64,000 nucleotides of DNA, from the NCBI RefSeq assembly GCF_003719195.1, contig NZ_CP024996.1, positions 1,054,001-1,118,000 of the forward strand. Direction: 5' to 3'. The notes beneath the pieces are model-generated. The model saw only the letters and a program-made list of their open reading frames with translations. It was not told the origin of the DNA and made no database searches. Numbering within the stretch: position 1 is the first letter of the stretch; each line of letters begins with the position of its first letter. A program made the position numbers and the translations under genes. Source of the stretch: Herbaspirillum rubrisubalbicans (lineage in GTDB: Bacteria > Pseudomonadota > Gammaproteobacteria > Burkholderiales > Burkholderiaceae_D). This document shows, in pieces, positions 1-7,860 of this stretch.

Positions 1-130
1 TCTTGACGATCAGGTTTTCGCCGTCGTAAGTTTTCTTCACACCGCAGAATTGCACCAGCACGTCGCTGTTGCTGCTGGCCTCTGGCGCGAATGCTTGCGC
101 CGATTGCTTCATTGCATGAGCTGCCATCAT
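1..130 (-). CDS. ABC transporter ATP-binding protein, polyamine type (5' end only)
   Basis: Only the first 43 codons are inside the window; the rest lies to the left. Two consecutive ATG codons (130 and 127) follow a GAGAGGA ribosome site. After a short polar leader the protein enters the pattern VQFCGVKKTYDGENLIVK, the usual opening beta-strand region of PotA-like spermidine/putrescine ABC ATPases, before the Walker A motif (which is outside the window). Its position downstream of gabT on the same strand, 97 bases away, fits a putrescine/GABA context. Family is inferred from the N-terminus alone, so substrate is uncertain. Confidence 0.6.
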   Translation of the reverse strand, partial: MMAAHAMKQSAQAFAPEASSNSDVLVQFCGVKKTYDGENLIVK

Positions 131-149
131 CGATCCTCTCTTTGCTACG

Positions 150-174
150 CGGGCCGGATGCATGGTCCGGCCCG
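150..174. terminator. Hairpin between gabT and the ABC ATPase gene
   Basis: Perfect 9-base stem CGGGCCGGA / TCCGGCCCG with a 7-base loop (arms 150-158 and 166-174). Neither strand has a good T-run after it, so it may be a weak terminator, a leader hairpin of the ABC gene or an mRNA-processing site. A short palindrome AATTAC-TAC-GTAATT lies beside it at 182-196. Confidence 0.3.
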
Positions 175-227
175 TCTACCCAATTACTACGTAATTACAG
201 AATAATAGCTGCCGTGCAATGCAAGAC

Positions 228-1508
228 TCAGGCCAGCTTGATGGCGTTGGCCAAAATGCCCAGCGCTTCATCCATGACGGCATCGGGAATGGTCAGCGGG
301 AACAAGAAGCGGATCACGTTGCCGTAGCTGCCACAGGACAGCAGCAGCAAGCCATTGCTGAGGGCGTGTTGCTGGACCTTCTTGGTGTATTCAGCATCCG
401 GCTTGCCGGTGACCGGATCGGCGAACTCCACCGCCACCATGGCACCCACGCCGCGCACTTCAGCGATCTGCGGCACGGCCGAACGCAATTCCTTGAGGTG
501 TTCCTGCAGCTTGTCGCCCAGGCGCTGACCACGGGCCACCAGCTTTTCTTCTTCCATTACGTCCAGCACGGCCAGGGCCGACGCCACTGCCAGCGGGTTG
601 CCGGCATAGGTGCCACCCAGGCCACCCGGGGCCGGTGCATCCATGATCTCGGCACGACCGTTGACGGCCGACAGCGGCATCCCGCCGGCCAGGCTCTTGG
701 CCATGGTCATCAGGTCGGGCAGCACGTCGTAGTGTTCCATGGCAAACAGCTTGCCGGTACGGCCATAGCCGGACTGCACTTCATCGGCGATCAACAGGAT
801 GCCGTGCTCATCGCAGATGGCGCGCAGGCCGCGCATGAAGTCGGCTGGCGCTGCGTAGAAACCGCCTTCGCCCTGCACCGGTTCCAGGATGATGGCGGCC
901 ACGCGCTTGGCTTCGATGTCGCTCTTGAAGAGACCCTTGACCGCTTCCAGCGCATCCTCGGTGCTGATGCCGTTCAAGGCGCTCGGGTAGGGCGCATGGA
1001 ACACGTCGCCGGGGAAGGGACCGAAGCCCAGCTTGTAGGGCGCGACCTTGCCGGTCAGTGCCATGCCCATCATGGTGCGGCCATGGAAGCCACCGGCAAA
1101 GGCGATCACGCCCGGACGGCCAGTGTAGGCGCGGGCGATCTTGATGGCGTTTTCCACGGCTTCGGCGCCGGTGGAGAAGAAGGCGGTCTTCTTCGGATAG
1201 TTACCCGGGGTCACCGCGTTGATGCGCTCGGCCAGTTCCACATAGCTGGCGTAGGGCACGATCTGGTAGGCGGTGTGGGTGAATTTTTCCATCTGCGCGC
1301 GCATGGCGTCGAGCAGCTTGGGGTGGCGATGGCCAGTATTGAGCACGGCGATGCCCGCGGCGAAGTCGATGAAGCGGCGACCCTCGACGTCCCACAACTC
1401 GGCATTGGCGGCGCGCTCGGCGTAGAAGTCGCACATCACACCCACGCCGCGCGGGGTCGCGGCATTCTTTCGTTGTTGCAGCTCTTGGTTGTTGGCCTTG
1501 CTGGTCAT
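228..1508 (-). CDS. gabT: 4-aminobutyrate aminotransferase
   Basis: Class III PLP aminotransferase that moves the amino group of GABA to 2-oxoglutarate, giving succinate semialdehyde. 426 residues from the ATG at 1508, the normal GabT length; this start has GGAG eight bases upstream, and the open frame further upstream (to 1628) runs into the divergent promoter and is not counted. Visible motifs: GHRHP near residue 60, STGAEAVENAIK for cofactor phosphate binding, FAGGFHGRT, LIADEVQSGYGRTG with the PLP-ring aspartate, and the Schiff-base lysine in TMAKSLAGGMPLS. Divergent from a MocR/GabR regulator, the classical arrangement for GABA use. Regulation by that protein is inferred. Confidence 0.93.
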   Translation of the reverse strand: MTSKANNQELQQRKNAATPRGVGVMCDFYAERAANAELWDVEGRRFIDFAAGIAVLNTGHRHPKLLDAMRAQMEKFTHTAYQIVPYASYVELAERINAVTPGNYPKKTAFFSTGAEAVENAIKIARAYTGRPGVIAFAGGFHGRTMMGMALTGKVAPYKLGFGPFPGDVFHAPYPSALNGISTEDALEAVKGLFKSDIEAKRVAAIILEPVQGEGGFYAAPADFMRGLRAICDEHGILLIADEVQSGYGRTGKLFAMEHYDVLPDLMTMAKSLAGGMPLSAVNGRAEIMDAPAPGGLGGTYAGNPLAVASALAVLDVMEEEKLVARGQRLGDKLQEHLKELRSAVPQIAEVRGVGAMVAVEFADPVTGKPDAEYTKKVQQHALSNGLLLLSCGSYGNVIRFLFPLTIPDAVMDEALGILANAIKLA

Positions 1509-1598
1509 AGCTTGCTCCGTTCTTGCTTCGTTGAGTGGCGCCGCGGCGGCGCAGGAAATTACTGCCGAATGCTGAGTTCGGAAACAATATAAAACCCC

Positions 1599-1646
1599 AG
1601 TGGCACTGTAATATAGAGCCAATTTCAAATATTTGATGGTGCCACT
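1599..1646. promoter_or_regulatory. Inverted repeat in the gabT/gabR divergent promoter
   Basis: AGTGGCAC (1599-1606) and its exact reverse complement GTGCCACT (1639-1646) lie 32 bases apart in the intergenic region, with AT-rich sequence between them. The right arm touches the regulator's start. MocR/GabR proteins are dimers that bind paired sites in such divergent regions, so this is a candidate operator; no binding evidence is available. Confidence 0.4.
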
Positions 1647-3226
1647 TGAAACTCGCCTCCTTGTCCGACTATCTGCTGCTGCGCATCAATCGTCCCCCCG
1701 CCAAGGCCGCACCGGGCAAGGGCAAGGCCGCCAGTGCCCGCGAAAGCAGTGCGGCGAAAATTACCAAAACCGCCAAGACATCCGGCGTCAGCACCCCCGT
1801 CAATCGCCAGATCTACCAGTTGATCCGCGAAGCCATCCTGGCCCATACCCTGCCGGCCGGGATGCAATTGCCTTCTTCACGCGACCTGGCGCTGGAGCTG
1901 GGCACCTCGCGCAACACCGTGACCTACGCCTATGAGCAATTGCTGGCCGAGGGTTACCTGGAGAGTCGCACCGGGGCCGGCACCTTCGTGGCCGACACGG
2001 CGCCGGACCAGATCCCCGAAGCGGTAGAGCGGGTCGAGCCCTTGACCGACCCGTCCGGCAAATCCGAACTGTCCGCACGGGGCGCGCTGCTCACGCGTCA
2101 GGCTGGGGTGGGGGAACGCCAATGGGGCGCCTTCATGCCGGGTGTGCCGGATGTGACCTGCGTGCCGCACAAGATCTGGGGTCGCCTGCAGAACAAGCAT
2201 TGGCGTCGTTCCAATTCCGACCTGCTGACCTACGGCCCCGGCGCTGGCTATACCGGCCTGCGCGAGCAGATCGCCGAATACCTGCGGGTGGCGCGCTCGG
2301 TCAACTGCACCCCTTCGCAGGTGCTCATCACCACCGGCATCCACCAGTCCATCGACATCGTGGTCAAGCTGCTGGGTGAACATGGCGACACCGCCTGGGT
2401 GGAAGATCCCTGCTACTGGGGCACACGTAGCGTGCTCAATTCACTGGGCATCCAATCGGTGCCCATCGCGGTGGACCAGGAAGGAATGCGGATGCGCCTG
2501 GCCAACCTGCGCCGGCCACCGCGCTTCATCTGTACCACGCCCTCGCACCAGTATCCGCTGGGCATGGTGATGAGCCTGTCGCGGCGGCGCATGTTGCTGG
2601 AGTATGCGGCCACCCACAAGGTGTGGATCATCGAGGATGACTACGACAGCGAATTCCGCTACGGTGGCCGCCCGCTGGCCTCGCTGCAGGGCATGGATAC
2701 CCAGCACCGGGTGCTGTACATGGGCACCTTCAGCAAGATCATGTTCCCTGGCTTGCGCATCGGTTTCCTGGTGGTGCCGGAGTCGCTGGCCCAGGCCTTT
2801 GCCACCGGCATCGCCGAGCTGTATCGCAACGGCCAGGTGTTCCTGCAGGCCACGCTGGCCGACTTTATGGCCGAAGGCCACTTCGCCTCGCACATCCGCA
2901 AGATGCGCGTGCTCTACGCCGAGCGGCTGCAATTGCTGCAGCAATCCATCAACCGTCACTTCGGCGAGAAGATGACCATCACCGGTGGCGAAGCGGGACT
3001 GCACCTGGTGCTGGGCCTGCCGCAGGAGTGCGATGACGTGCTCATCTGTGAACAGGCCTTGCAGGCCGGCATCGTGGTGCGCCCGCTGTCGCGCTACTAC
3101 ATGCACGCCCGCGGCGCGCGGCGGGGGCTGTTGCTGGGTTATGCCAGCGTGCCCAATGATGAGATCGCGCGTGCCTTCGACAAGCTGGCCGCAGTGATCA
3201 AGCCGCATCTGGCAGGCGCAGGGTGA
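1646..3226 (+). CDS. gabR: MocR/GabR-type PLP-dependent transcriptional regulator
   Basis: 526 residues. Residues about 50-125 form a GntR winged helix (NRQIYQLIREAIL, then LPSSRDLALELGTSRNTV and EGYLESRTGAGTFV). The rest is an aminotransferase fold-I domain: PGVPD entry, YGPGAGYTGLREQIAEYL, EDPCYWG, IIEDDYDSEFRY with the PLP aspartate, and the lysine in YMGTFSKIMFPGLRIGF. Such regulators sense an amino compound as a PLP adduct; GabR senses GABA and PLP. The start is a TTG with no strong ribosome site; there is no in-frame ATG upstream. Divergent from gabT, which it probably activates. The ligand is inferred from context. Confidence 0.85.
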   Translation: MKLASLSDYLLLRINRPPAKAAPGKGKAASARESSAAKITKTAKTSGVSTPVNRQIYQLIREAILAHTLPAGMQLPSSRDLALELGTSRNTVTYAYEQLLAEGYLESRTGAGTFVADTAPDQIPEAVERVEPLTDPSGKSELSARGALLTRQAGVGERQWGAFMPGVPDVTCVPHKIWGRLQNKHWRRSNSDLLTYGPGAGYTGLREQIAEYLRVARSVNCTPSQVLITTGIHQSIDIVVKLLGEHGDTAWVEDPCYWGTRSVLNSLGIQSVPIAVDQEGMRMRLANLRRPPRFICTTPSHQYPLGMVMSLSRRRMLLEYAATHKVWIIEDDYDSEFRYGGRPLASLQGMDTQHRVLYMGTFSKIMFPGLRIGFLVVPESLAQAFATGIAELYRNGQVFLQATLADFMAEGHFASHIRKMRVLYAERLQLLQQSINRHFGEKMTITGGEAGLHLVLGLPQECDDVLICEQALQAGIVVRPLSRYYMHARGARRGLLLGYASVPNDEIARAFDKLAAVIKPHLAGAG

Positions 3227-3250
3227 CGCTCGAAGCGGCTATTGCTCGCC

Positions 3251-4546
3251 TCAGAGGTCCAGGTCTTCCGCAGGGAAGTCGTTTGGCCCCAGCGTAGCAG
3301 GCACGGCCCACAGGGCATCGCGCAGGGAACGCTGGACCTGGTTCTCCACCCCCAGCAGGGTGGCAAAGATGGCCATGCGCACCGGCACGCCGTTATCGGT
3401 TTGCCGGAAGATCGCCAGGCGCGCATCGCCATCCAGGTCGGTATGCAGATCGTGCGCGCCGGGCCGGCTGTCGCGCGGCAGGGGATGCATCACGATGATA
3501 TCGGGCCGGCCATGCTGGTCGACCAGTTTCTTATTGATCTCGAAGGCGGCCAGGAAGTCATCGATCTTCTCGCCGGTGAGGCGTTCGCGCTGGATGCGGG
3601 TGGTGTAGATCACATCGGCGTCGGGCAGCGCATGGGCCAGCACATCGGTCGACGTGACGGTGTGGCCGCGGGCAGCGATACGCTTGACGATCTCTGCCGG
3701 CATCTCCAGCGAGGGCGGCGAGACCAGGGTGAAACGCATGTTTCGGTACAGCGACAGCAGCTTGATCAGGGAGTGCGCGGTGCGACCGTATTTCAGGTCG
3801 CCGGTGATGACGATGTGCGCCCCATCGACCAGCTTGCCCAGGCGCGAGAATTCGCGCTGCACCGTATAGAGGTCGATCAAGGCCTGGGTCGGATGTTCGC
3901 CCGCGCCATCGCCACCATTGATCAGCGGCACCTGCGTGGCCGCCGCGAACTGCGCCACCGATCCCTGCTCGGGATGACGCACCACGATCACATCGGCATA
4001 GCCGCTCACGGTGCGGCTGGTATCGGCGATGGACTCGCCCTTGGCCATGGAGGAATAGGTGAACCCGGTCGTATCGCACACCGAGCCGCCCAGGCGCATG
4101 AAGGCCGAGGCGAAGCTCAGGCGGGTACGGGTGCTGGCCTCGAAGAACAGATTGGCCAGCACCGCCCCCTCCAGCACCCGCGACACCTTGCGGCGCCGGG
4201 CAATGGGTTGCATGACGTCGGCCAGCATGAAGAGGTGCTCGGCCGAGTCGCGGCTGAACTGGTCCACCGACAGCAGGTGGCTGAGACGCCCGAAGGGCTC
4301 GGGGGTGGCGGTGCTTGCTGCGGTGGCCTCTGCAATTGCCGACCCGCCCGGATGGCTGGCCGCCAGGATCTCGGAAATGAAGCGCCTGGCCATTTCCGGC
4401 ATGGCGCGGAATTCGCCGGAGTCCTCGGGCAGCAGCCAGGTGTCCAGCGCCCGCTTGGTGCAGCCGATGCGCTGGGCCAGGCTTTCCCGGGTCAGGTTGA
4501 GGATGCGCATTGCGTCGCGCAGGAAGACTTGTTGGGGCAGGTTCAT
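3251..4546 (-). CDS. pyrB: Aspartate carbamoyltransferase with N-terminal helix-turn-helix
   Basis: 431 residues, about 120 longer than the roughly 310-residue catalytic chain of E. coli. Residues about 90-431 are a complete ATCase: FFEASTRTRLSFASAF (STRTR at 138-142), KGES at 169-172, GDGAGEHPTQALIDLY (HPTQ at 218-221), GDLKYGRTAHSL and MHPLPRD; all carbamoyl-phosphate ligands I know are present. Residues about 10-60 (AMRILNLTRESLAQRIGCT, then KRALDTWL) look like an XRE-type DNA-binding helix-turn-helix, followed by an Ala/Ser/Thr linker. The start has no Shine-Dalgarno, and a promoter can be drawn that gives a leaderless transcript. A palindrome sits in that promoter. Convergent with gabR; no other pyr gene is nearby. 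Confidence 0.85.
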   Translation of the reverse strand: MNLPQQVFLRDAMRILNLTRESLAQRIGCTKRALDTWLLPEDSGEFRAMPEMARRFISEILAASHPGGSAIAEATAASTATPEPFGRLSHLLSVDQFSRDSAEHLFMLADVMQPIARRRKVSRVLEGAVLANLFFEASTRTRLSFASAFMRLGGSVCDTTGFTYSSMAKGESIADTSRTVSGYADVIVVRHPEQGSVAQFAAATQVPLINGGDGAGEHPTQALIDLYTVQREFSRLGKLVDGAHIVITGDLKYGRTAHSLIKLLSLYRNMRFTLVSPPSLEMPAEIVKRIAARGHTVTSTDVLAHALPDADVIYTTRIQRERLTGEKIDDFLAAFEINKKLVDQHGRPDIIVMHPLPRDSRPGAHDLHTDLDGDARLAIFRQTDNGVPVRMAIFATLLGVENQVQRSLRDALWAVPATLGPNDFPAEDLDL

Positions 4547-4581
4547 GCGCGTATGGTATACGCAATGCGTATTTAATTCAA
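4546..4581 (-). promoter_or_regulatory. Candidate leaderless promoter of the HTH-ATCase gene
   Basis: On the minus strand TTGAAT (4576-4581) is followed after exactly 17 bases by TACCAT (4553-4558), each 4 of 6 to the sigma-70 consensus. Transcription would begin at about the A of the ATG at 4546, matching the absence of a ribosome binding site. A second TTGAAT lies at 4586-4591. Confidence 0.4.
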
Positions 4582-4604
4582 ATTAATTCAAATTAAAATA
4601 CGCA
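4558..4604. promoter_or_regulatory. Palindromic operator cluster upstream of pyrB
   Basis: ATACGCA-A-TGCGTAT at 4558-4572 is a 15-base palindrome with a single central base. A third copy of the half-site, ATACGCA, lies at 4598-4604, so the 4563-4607 segment is itself a longer imperfect inverted repeat around a tandem AATTCAAATT pair (4575-4594). The palindrome exactly fills the spacer of the candidate promoter. The natural candidate binder is the helix-turn-helix of the protein it precedes; that is inference. Confidence 0.55.
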
Positions 4605-4800
4605 TTGTGTCGTTGTTGCGTGTTTTGTCTGATGTCACCACGCATTTTCGTCCCCACGATGAAAGTCTTTCTGCCGCCAGGGGCTGGTTGTGGCCCCTCG
4701 TGCTGCCTAACATTTAGCTTCATATCGCGCTACGAGGCCAAGCCGGTGCGCAGCGTGTATCGCCTGTGCCCATCTTTTTGCTTCATATAAAAGGATTTTC

Positions 4801-5019
4801 CATGCAAGCCTCGGCCATGCTGATGCCGCCGCCATCCCGCTGACCGCCATCACCGCCTGGGAACTGCTGCAACGGGTGGCGCAACTGCTGGACAACGGCC
4901 TGTTGCGCACCACCACCGGTGAGCATTACGGACGCATCAGCGCCGAGAACCTGCGACGGGCACATGCGCTGTTGGAGTCGGGCAAGGCGAAGGGGAAGAT
5001 CGTGCTGGAGGGTTTTTGA
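4801..5019 (+). pseudogene. Remnant of a zinc-type alcohol dehydrogenase-like quinone reductase
   Basis: In the frame ending at the TGA at 5017-5019 the reading is DAAAIPLTAITAWELL, directly joined to a C-terminal tail LLDNGLLRTTTGEHYG ... RRAHALLESGKAKGKIVL. These are two separate, recognisable pieces of zinc-binding-dehydrogenase-family (MDR quinone reductase-like) proteins: the segment before the nucleotide-binding domain and the extreme C-terminus. The roughly 150-residue Rossmann domain between them and the N-terminal third are missing. The ATG at 4802 is in another frame and stops after 13 codons. I read this as an internally deleted, 5'-truncated relic. The upstream 4608-4800 holds nothing I recognise, apart from a short direct repeat GCTTCATAT at 4717 and 4780. 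Confidence 0.7.
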
Positions 5020-5158
5020 GCCATGCCTGAGCTTCATTTGCACGGGTGATTATCGATGTGACAATAAATTCGGTTCCTGTCGCCACCCATGTTAAATTAC
5101 GGAGTCCGGGCCGGGTCATGGTGTCCGGGCCCTTTGACAACCCCGATAGGAACCCTCG

Positions 5159-6481
5159 TTGGAAAACATATTGCTGATCGTCGCAGCCTTCTTCCTGGTT
5201 GCGTTGAACGGTTTTTTCGTTGCAGCAGAATTCAGTCTGGTCAAGTTGCGTCAAACGCGCATCCGGGCCATCGCAAAAACACAAGGCTTGCGCGGCCGTA
5301 TCCTGGCCGTGGTCCACAATCAGCTGGATGCCTATCTCTCCGCCTGTCAATTGGGCATCACCCTGGCCTCGCTGGGCCTGGGCTGGATCGGTGAACCGGC
5401 CTTCGCCCGCTTGCTCGAACCGATCTTCACCTTGCTCGGCGTGAGCAACCAGGAGCTGATCCACGGTATCTCCTTCGTGTTTGCCTTCCTCGTCATTTCC
5501 TTCCTGCACATCGTCGCCGGCGAGCTGGCCCCCAAATCGATGGCCATCCGCAGCCCCGAGAAGCTTGGCCTGTGGTGCGCAGTGCCCTTGTATGGCTTCT
5601 ACTGGGGCATGTATCCGCTGATCTGGGTCTTGAACGCCAGCTCCAACTGGCTCTTGCGCGTGGCCGGCCTGGGTGCGGCGCATGGGCATGACGCCCATTA
5701 TTCTTCGGACGAACTCAAGCTCATCCTGCGTGCCGGTGGCAAGAGCGGCAAGAGCGGCAAGTTCACCCGCGACGAATGGAACGTGCTGGTGCAAAGCCTG
5801 AACTTTGCCGAGCTGGATGTGGCCGACATCATGCGTCCGGCCAGCGAGATCGTGGCCCTGGGCGATGACAAGAGCCTGGAAGAAAACCTCGACATCATCT
5901 ACCGCAACCGTTATTCCCGCTATCCCTACTTCGATGCCGAGCGCCAGCAGGTGCTGGGCCTGGTGCATTTGAAGGATGTGTTCCTGGCGCAGCAGGATGG
6001 GCGCGCCATCAGCAACTTGAAGGATTATCTGCGCCCGGTGCAATTCATCTCCCCGGCCCTGCCGGCGCTGGACCTGCTGCGACGCTTCCGCACCGGGATG
6101 CCGCACTTCGCCATCATCGGCAAGAAGGGCCAGTCGCCGCTGGGTTTCATTACCCTGGACAATATGTTGAGCCTCCTGGTGGGCGAGATCCGCGACGAAT
6201 TCCGCCATAACACCGGTGAGTGGAGCCGCCAGGATGATGGCACTCTGCTGGGCAAGGGCAGCCTGCCCATCGTCACGCTGGAAAACATGCTGGGCATCGA
6301 TATCGACTATGACGACAGCATCGACTCGGTCGGTGGCCTGGTCATGGAAAAACTGGGCGACCTGCCCAAGGAAGGCCAGAAGATCGAATTCGCCGCCTTC
6401 GACGTAGTCATCAAGCGCATGTCGGGGCCCAAGATCGTGCTGGTGAAGGTGTATCCGAAGGTGGGGGAAGTGCGTGAGTAG
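5159..6481 (+). CDS. CNNM/CorC (HlyC) family membrane protein with CBS domains
   Basis: 440 residues starting at a TTG after GATAGGAACC. Residues 1-190 are a DUF21/CNNM transmembrane domain (LLIVAAFFLVALNGFFVAAE, the STACQLGITLASLGLGWIGE-like segment, and SFVFAFLVISFLHIVAGELAPKS split over two helices). A cytoplasmic CBS pair follows (DVADIMRPASEIVAL, RYSRYPYFDAERQQVLGLVH), then a C-terminal CorC_HlyC domain (IDYDDSIDSVGGLVMEKLGDL). The family is linked to magnesium and cobalt homeostasis or other divalent-cation transport; hemolysin annotation is historical. The start region is preceded by a short intergenic stretch, so it is probably monocistronic. Its 3' end is overlapped antisense by the truncated adhesin frame. 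Confidence 0.88.
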   Translation: MENILLIVAAFFLVALNGFFVAAEFSLVKLRQTRIRAIAKTQGLRGRILAVVHNQLDAYLSACQLGITLASLGLGWIGEPAFARLLEPIFTLLGVSNQELIHGISFVFAFLVISFLHIVAGELAPKSMAIRSPEKLGLWCAVPLYGFYWGMYPLIWVLNASSNWLLRVAGLGAAHGHDAHYSSDELKLILRAGGKSGKSGKFTRDEWNVLVQSLNFAELDVADIMRPASEIVALGDDKSLEENLDIIYRNRYSRYPYFDAERQQVLGLVHLKDVFLAQQDGRAISNLKDYLRPVQFISPALPALDLLRRFRTGMPHFAIIGKKGQSPLGFITLDNMLSLLVGEIRDEFRHNTGEWSRQDDGTLLGKGSLPIVTLENMLGIDIDYDDSIDSVGGLVMEKLGDLPKEGQKIEFAAFDVVIKRMSGPKIVLVKVYPKVGEVRE

Positions 6482-7860
6482 GGGCCAATCCTACCGGCGT
6501 CATCCAGGAATTTCAGGTTATCGGCCAGGCGGGCCAGCACGACGGCCTGGTTGGGATAGGTCTTGCTGTCCAGGCGCACCAGGTTGGCAATGGCCTTGAG
6601 GGCGGCACCGTAGTTCTGTGTTTGCACGCTCAGGGCGTTGTTGAAGCTTTTTTCGGTGGTGGCCACCACTTCGCCACCAATGGCATCGACCTTGAAGAAG
6701 CCGCTCACCGCGTTGTTGGCCGCGGTGATGCGCTCTTCGGTCACTTCGGGCAGGTCGGCCAGCCGCAGCACGCCTTGGTCCAGTCCGGCCTTGAGTGCGG
6801 CCAGTTCGGTCAGAGCCGTGACGTTGATGGTCTGGTTCACGCCACTGGCCATGACCACGGCGCGCAGCGGTATTGCGCCCAGGTCGGTCAGTTTCAAGCT
6901 GGCTTCGTCGACGTAGTTGTCGGCCACGCCCGGGGTGTTGTCGTGTACCACCAGCAGCAACGGGCCTTTGTAGAGGGGACGGTTCAGCGTCAGGGTGTAC
7001 TTGCCGTCGACCACTTCAACGGTGTCGCTCAAGGCATTGCCCAACTGGTCATAGGCCGTAACTTTTGCGTTCTTGATGGTGCCCAGCGTGGCGCTGCCCC
7101 GAATGACGGCCGCGGACGGGTCGATCGTGCCGGCGCCGCCACCGCCGCCGGCGGCTGCAGGGCCAGTGCCAGTACCTGTGCTGTTGTTGCCGCCGTTAGC
7201 AGCGCTGCCAGCATTGCTGATATTGCTGCCGCCGCCGCTATTACCACTGTTGCCAGCGTTGCCGGAGCTACCTCCGCCACCTCCGCCACCGCCGCCGGCC
7301 GCAGCCAGCAAGGCCAGCGCACCGGCTGCGAGGGGCCATTGCACGCCCCAGTTCTTTTCATGTTGTGAGTTGATTTCTGCATCGGCTATCTGGCTCTGGT
7401 GATCGGGAGCCTTGGTGGGCGTGAAGTTGGGTTGCTCGGTGTTGCCGCTGCTGCCGTGGCTCTCGGTGGCGGCGCTGGGTTCGCGCTCGCCGGGTTCCAC
7501 CAGCACCGGCTTGTCGCCGTCCTCCTCTTCTTCCTTGCGGGCCTTCTTGTTCTTGGCGTTGTTCTGGTTGTAGCGGGTGATTTCCTTGGAACTGACGGTG
7601 AGGTTGGCTTCCGGCGAGACATCGATCTTTTCGATCTGCTGGAACATGGTGGAGAACGGCAACTTGCCATCGGCGAACTGCAGTGACGAGTCAGGCGAAC
7701 TGAGCGCATTGACCGCGCCGTTGTTGATGATGATGCGGTCGCCATTGACCAGGACCAGCAACAGGTCGACATCGAGGGCACGTACGTCCTTGATGGTCTT
7801 GATGGAGATGTTCTTCAGATAGGCGTCGGCGTCGGAAAGCTTCAGGACGGTGATGGTCAT
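6307..7860 (-). pseudogene. Truncated BapA-like large surface adhesin (N-terminal part only)
   Basis: Residues 1-100 resemble the BapA prefix domain (RALDVDLLLVLVNGDRIII) of giant type I-secreted adhesins. A charged region follows, then a hydrophobic-glycine stretch (WPLAAGALALLAAAGGGGGG at about residues 175-195), a Gly/Ser/Asn linker and one bacterial Ig-like segment (about 250-340). The recognisable protein ends near FLDDAG, residue 456. The last 61 residues (from 6489 down to 6307) are largely the antisense of the CNNM gene. The many repeats and C-terminal secretion signal expected of this family are absent. A good Shine-Dalgarno (AGGGAG) precedes the ATG at 7860, so an N-terminal fragment may still be made. 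Best read as the 5' end of a large gene whose 3' part was deleted. Confidence 0.65.

Noticed and set aside
1509..1628. N-terminal extension of gabT
   Set aside because: Would read through the divergent promoter; the internal ATG at 1508 has a ribosome site and gives the standard length.
4605..4790. 61-codon open frame before the dehydrogenase relic
   Set aside because: Begins inside the operator region and has no ribosome site or recognisable sequence.
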